Shown in pieces: positions 30,679 to 33,333 of a stretch of 33,333 nt of DNA. Where the stretch lies: NCBI GenBank assembly GCA_934394815.1, contig CAKRRD010000038.1, forward strand, positions 1-33,333, in the 5' to 3' direction. The translations under genes and the position numbers were made by a program. The number at the start of each line of letters is the position of its first letter. Positions within the stretch are counted from its first letter, which is position 1. The stretch is from an uncultured Acetatifactor sp. (GTDB taxonomy: Bacteria > Bacillota > Clostridia > Lachnospirales > Lachnospiraceae). Below the pieces are notes generated by a model. The model saw only the letters and a program-made list of their open reading frames with translations, had not been told where the DNA came from and did not search any database.

Positions 30679-31776
30679 ATGAAGCTGGGTATCGTAGGTC
30701 TTCCCAACGTGGGAAAGAGTACACTTTTCAATTCCCTGACCAAGGCGGGGGCAGAATCCGCCAACTATCCCTTCTGTACCATTGATCCCAATGTGGGTGT
30801 GGTAACAGTTCCGGATGAGCGGCTGAAAGCATTGGGAGAGATGTATCATTCCAAGAAGGTAACTCCTGCTGTAATTGAATTCGTGGATATCGCAGGTCTG
30901 GTAAAGGGTGCCTCCAAGGGTGAGGGACTGGGCAATCAGTTTTTAAGCAACATCCGTGAAGTGGATGCCATCGTGCATGTGGTAAGATGCTTCGAGGATC
31001 CCAATGTCATCCATGTAGACGGTAGTGTAAACCCGCTTCGTGATATCGAGACCATCAATCTGGAGTTGATCTTTGCTGACCTGGAAGTATTGGAGAGAAG
31101 ACTGTCCAAGGTATTCAAGGCAGCCAGAATGGACAAGACCTATGCCAAGGAACTGGCGCTGCTGGAGCGTATCAAGGAGCATCTGGAGAGCGGCAAGATG
31201 GCGAAGAGCCTGGAGGTGACCGACGAGGATGAACTGGCTCTGTTAAAGGAATATAATCTGCTGACCTACAAGCCCGTGATCTATGCGGCCAATGTAGCCG
31301 AGGATGATCTGGCAGATGACGGCGCTTCCAATGAGATGGTGGGCAAAGTTCGAGAGTTTGCGGCCGGTGAGCACAGCGAAGTATTCGTGATCTGTGCGCA
31401 GATCGAGGAGGAAATCTCCGAACTGGATGATGACGAGAAGGCAATGTTCTTAGATGATCTGGGATTAAAGGAATCCGGTCTGGAGAAACTGATCAAGGCA
31501 AGCTATCATATCTTAGGCCTGATGAGCTTCCTGACCGCAGGAGAGGACGAGACCAGAGCATGGACCATCAAGATCGGTACCAAAGCACCTCAGGCTGCCG
31601 GTAAGATCCACTCTGATTTCGAGAGAGGCTTCATCAAGGCAGAGGTTGTGAACTACAAGGATCTGCTGGAGCAGGGGTCTCTGGCCGCTGCCCGTGAAAA
31701 GGGTCTGGTGGGCATGGAAGGTAAGGATTATGTGGTACAGGATGGAGATGTAATTCTTTTCCGCTTTAATGTATAA
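30679..31776 (+). CDS. ychF: Redox-regulated ATPase YchF (Obg family)
   Basis: A cytoplasmic ribosome-associated P-loop ATPase of the Obg family that prefers ATP to GTP. The protein has 365 residues, normal for the family. Walker A is GLPNVGKS (7-14), the switch II region reads [20 protein letters not shown], and the altered G4 site is in [12 protein letters not shown] rather than NKxD, explaining ATP preference. A coiled-coil insertion (about 130-165) and the C-terminal TGS domain with the [10 protein letters not shown] segment follow. There is no good ribosome binding site directly before ATG 30679. lgt begins 18 bp after the stop. Confidence 0.96.
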   Translation: MKLGIVGLPNVGKSTLFNSLTKAGAESANYPFCTIDPNVGVVTVPDERLKALGEMYHSKKVTPAVIEFVDIAGLVKGASKGEGLGNQFLSNIREVDAIVHVVRCFEDPNVIHVDGSVNPLRDIETINLELIFADLEVLERRLSKVFKAARMDKTYAKELALLERIKEHLESGKMAKSLEVTDEDELALLKEYNLLTYKPVIYAANVAEDDLADDGASNEMVGKVREFAAGEHSEVFVICAQIEEEISELDDDEKAMFLDDLGLKESGLEKLIKASYHILGLMSFLTAGEDETRAWTIKIGTKAPQAAGKIHSDFERGFIKAEVVNYKDLLEQGSLAAAREKGLVGMEGKDYVVQDGDVILFRFNV

Positions 31777-31794
31777 GGAAACGAGGATAATACT

Positions 31795-32670
31795 ATGATG
31801 AATGCAGGAGATATTGCATTTCCCCATTTAGGCATTTACCTGGAAAATGTTCCCAGAAGCTTTACCGTATTCGGTTTCGAGATCGCCTTTTACGGACTGA
31901 TCATCGGCATCGGTGTACTGGCGGGTATCCTGATGGCGGTGCACGAAGCGAAAGTCACCGGAGAGAATCCGGATACCATTTGGGATTTTGCCATTTATGC
32001 CGTGATTTTTTCCGTGATCGGCGCCAGAATTTATTATGTGGTCTTTGCCTGGGACTATTATAAAGATAATCTGCTAAGCATTTTCAATACCCGTAACGGT
32101 GGTATGGCAATCTACGGTGGTGTGATCGGAGCATTCCTGACACTGTTTATTTATTGCAGGGTCAAGAAGATCAACCCGTTCCGGCTGGGAGATCTGTGTG
32201 TGCCGGGACTGATCCTCGGACAGGTTATCGGACGCTGGGGTAACTTCATGAATCGTGAAGTGTTTGGAGAATATACGGACAATTTCCTGGCCATGCGGCT
32301 TCCCATCGAAGCGGTGCGCAGCCGGGATATTTCCGAGAACGTGGCAGCACATATCGTGGAAGGTACCAACTACATTCAGGTACACCCCACATTCCTCTAC
32401 GAGAGTCTGTGGAATCTGGTGATTCTGATCATTATGCTGGTATACCGCAAGCACAAAAAGTTCGAGGGTGAGATCTGTCTGCTGTACTTCGGAGGCTATG
32501 GTCTTGGCAGATTCTGGGTCGAAGGTATCCGGACAGATACCCTGTTTATCCCCGGAACGACCCTCGCCGTATCACAGGTATTATCCTTGTGCATGGTGAT
32601 CTTCGCAGTGGTGACGGACGTTGTGGTACGTATCCGCCTGAAAAAACAGCCGAAAGTGGAAAAAAATTAA
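31795..32670 (+). CDS. lgt: Phosphatidylglycerol--prolipoprotein diacylglyceryl transferase
   Basis: Integral membrane enzyme that attaches diacylglycerol to the lipobox cysteine of prolipoproteins such as those encoded at 1604 and 29495. It has 291 residues and about seven membrane helices. Family motifs are present: FYGLIIGIGVLAG, GGMAIYGGVIGA, the Lgt signature GQVIGRWGNFMNREVFG (about 141-157) with its essential Arg, and HPTFLYES. A basic tail (RLKKQPKVEKN) is cytoplasmic. Two adjacent ATGs (31795, 31798) are both possible starts, with GAGGAT upstream. It is cotranscribed with ychF and followed by two terminators. Confidence 0.96.
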   Translation: MMNAGDIAFPHLGIYLENVPRSFTVFGFEIAFYGLIIGIGVLAGILMAVHEAKVTGENPDTIWDFAIYAVIFSVIGARIYYVVFAWDYYKDNLLSIFNTRNGGMAIYGGVIGAFLTLFIYCRVKKINPFRLGDLCVPGLILGQVIGRWGNFMNREVFGEYTDNFLAMRLPIEAVRSRDISENVAAHIVEGTNYIQVHPTFLYESLWNLVILIIMLVYRKHKKFEGEICLLYFGGYGLGRFWVEGIRTDTLFIPGTTLAVSQVLSLCMVIFAVVTDVVVRIRLKKQPKVEKN

Positions 32671-32705
32671 AATTTTTTAAAAATTTATTAAGAATATCGA
32701 AACAG

Positions 32706-32743
32706 GAGCAAATACATAGATATTGTGTTTGCTCTTATTTTTA
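32706..32743 (+). terminator. Rho-independent terminator after lgt
   Basis: GAGCAAATAC (32706-32715) pairs with GTGTTTGCTC (32725-32734) with one G-U pair, then TTATTTTTAT. This is the first of two terminators in tandem. Confidence 0.85.
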
Positions 32744-32759
32744 TACCAGATATTGTAGC

Positions 32760-32796
32760 AAAAAGCGCCTTTGTCGTAGGACAAGGCGCTTTTTTA
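32760..32796 (+). terminator. Second terminator, insulating the mraZ promoter
   Basis: AAAAAGCGCCTT (from 32760) pairs with AAGGCGCTTTTTT (to about 32795) through TTGTC/GACA with one bulge and a GTAG loop. It keeps ychF-lgt transcription out of the division cluster. Confidence 0.88.
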
Positions 32797-32830
32797 CGTG
32801 GAGCTGTCGAAAAAAGCCGCCTGATTTCTC

Positions 32831-32859
32831 TTGTAAAATACCCTATTTTAGTATAAAAT
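32831..32859 (+). promoter_or_regulatory. Promoter of the mraZ (dcw) operon
   Basis: TTGTAA (32831-32836) and TAAAAT (32854-32859) are 17 bp apart; an overlapping TATAAA at 32852 is an alternative -10. The start would be near 32866, at the first MraZ repeat, leaving a leader of about 105 nt before mraZ. In the rest of that leader, up to 32970, only a C/T-rich tract and the GGTGGTGAG ribosome binding site were noticed. Confidence 0.65.
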
Positions 32860-32866
32860 CATAATG

Positions 32867-32905
32867 AAAGTGGGAGAAAGTGGAGGTAAGTGCCACAAAG
32901 TGGTA
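32867..32905. promoter_or_regulatory. MraZ operator: four direct repeats phased at 10 bp
   Basis: AAAGTGGGA (32867), AAAGTGGAG (32877), TAAGTGCCA (32887) and AAAGTGGTA (32897) follow each other at exactly 10-bp intervals. MraZ is known to bind direct repeats of a TGGG-type core spaced by one helical turn upstream of its own gene, so this is very likely the autoregulatory site. The third repeat is the most divergent. Confidence 0.8.
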
Positions 32906-32970
32906 AATTTTTTGAAAAAATGACCTCCTTTTCGTGGCAGTCCCCTTTTGGATGAATGGTGGTGAGTGCG

Positions 32971-33333
32971 ATGTTTATGAGCGAGTACAACCATACGTTA
33001 GATACGAAAGGCAGGTTGATCATTCCGGCGAAATTCCGAGAAGTCTTAGGTGAGGAATTTGTAGTTTCCAAAGGAATGGATGGCTGCTTATTTGTGTATG
33101 CCAACGATGACTGGAACGCTTTTGAACAGAAGCTGACCTCATTACCTCTGATCAATAAGGAAGCAAGACAATTTGCCCGTTTCTTCCTGGCCGGTGCGGC
33201 TGCGGTGGAAGTGGACAAACAGGGAAGAATCCTGTTGCCGGCACACTTGCGAGAGTTCGCCGGACTGGAAAAAGATGTGGTGTTAGTCGGAGTCGGCAGC
33301 CGCGTGGAGATCTGGAGCAAGGATAAGTGGGAG
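32971..33333 (+). CDS. mraZ: Transcriptional regulator MraZ (truncated by the window edge)
   Basis: The first 121 codons of MraZ, the DNA-binding regulator and first gene of the division and cell-wall cluster. Family length is about 142 residues, so roughly 20 are missing beyond the window. The two AbrB-like SpoVT/MraZ half-domains are visible: HTLDTKGRLIIPAKFRE (residues 8-24) and AVEVDKQGRILLPAHLREFA (about 78-97), each with the conserved D-x-x-G-R-(L/I)-x-(L/I)-P motif. ATG 32971 follows GGTGGTGAG. MraZ oligomers bind the 10-bp-phased repeats at 32867-32905. rsmH and ftsL would be expected next. Confidence 0.96.
   Translation, partial: MFMSEYNHTLDTKGRLIIPAKFREVLGEEFVVSKGMDGCLFVYANDDWNAFEQKLTSLPLINKEARQFARFFLAGAAAVEVDKQGRILLPAHLREFAGLEKDVVLVGVGSRVEIWSKDKWE

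Noticed and set aside
32589..32864. Small open frame overlapping the end of lgt
   Set aside because: It runs through both terminator hairpins, has no ribosome binding site and shows no recognisable protein features.

Overview
The window looks like a chromosomal stretch of an anaerobic gut-type Clostridia, most probably Lachnospiraceae. This rests on the MurE meso-DAP motif, the conserved Firmicutes order priA-def-fmt-rsmB-rlmN-PP2C-prkC-rsgA, strong AGGAGG ribosome binding sites, a moderately GC-rich coding style with AT-rich intergenic spacers, and a maltodextrin ABC cluster without its own ATPase. The genus cannot be fixed from sequence reading alone. Apart from the partial intron at the left edge and one small AT-rich nuclease gene, it reads as core chromosome rather than a mobile island.

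Layout. 1-75 is the 3' end (domains V and VI) of a group II intron whose body lies upstream of the window. 231-7476 is a starch/maltodextrin operon: a surface protein with three starch-binding repeats, a lipoprotein solute-binding protein, two permeases, an intracellular GH13 maltodextrin hydrolase and a LacI-type regulator, closed by a bidirectional terminator. 7526-8365 (minus) is an Rpn-family PD-(D/E)XK nuclease. It shares an unusual back-to-back promoter region, an inverted repeat carrying both -10 boxes, with recJ (8532-10313). 10314-10746 has no protein gene but holds two tandem copies of a roughly 80-nt structured element (5' hairpin, C-tract, long terminator-like hairpin) that look like duplicated small RNAs. 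A YitT-type membrane protein and a GT-C-like multi-spanning membrane protein follow.

13163-25441 is a long, tightly spaced housekeeping operon: murE, priA, def, fmt, a YugP-type membrane Zn-peptidase, rsmB, rlmN, a PP2C phosphatase, a PASTA kinase and rsgA. It links cell-wall precursor synthesis, replication restart, N-formylmethionine turnover, rRNA modification, Ser/Thr phosphosignalling and 30S maturation. rsgA carries an in-frame 18-bp tandem repeat. An XpaC/TelA pair comes next, then a chemoreceptor without an extracellular sensor domain, a lipoprotein amidase, ychF, lgt, two terminators, and the start of the division/cell-wall (dcw) cluster at mraZ with a 10-bp-phased MraZ operator. mraZ runs off the right edge.

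The best candidates for something undescribed are the duplicated small-RNA-like element at 10352-10632, whose outer stems differ between copies yet still pair; the hexapeptide expansion in RsgA; and the non-catalytic three-repeat starch-binding surface protein heading the maltodextrin operon. No CRISPR array, tRNA, rRNA or prophage was seen.
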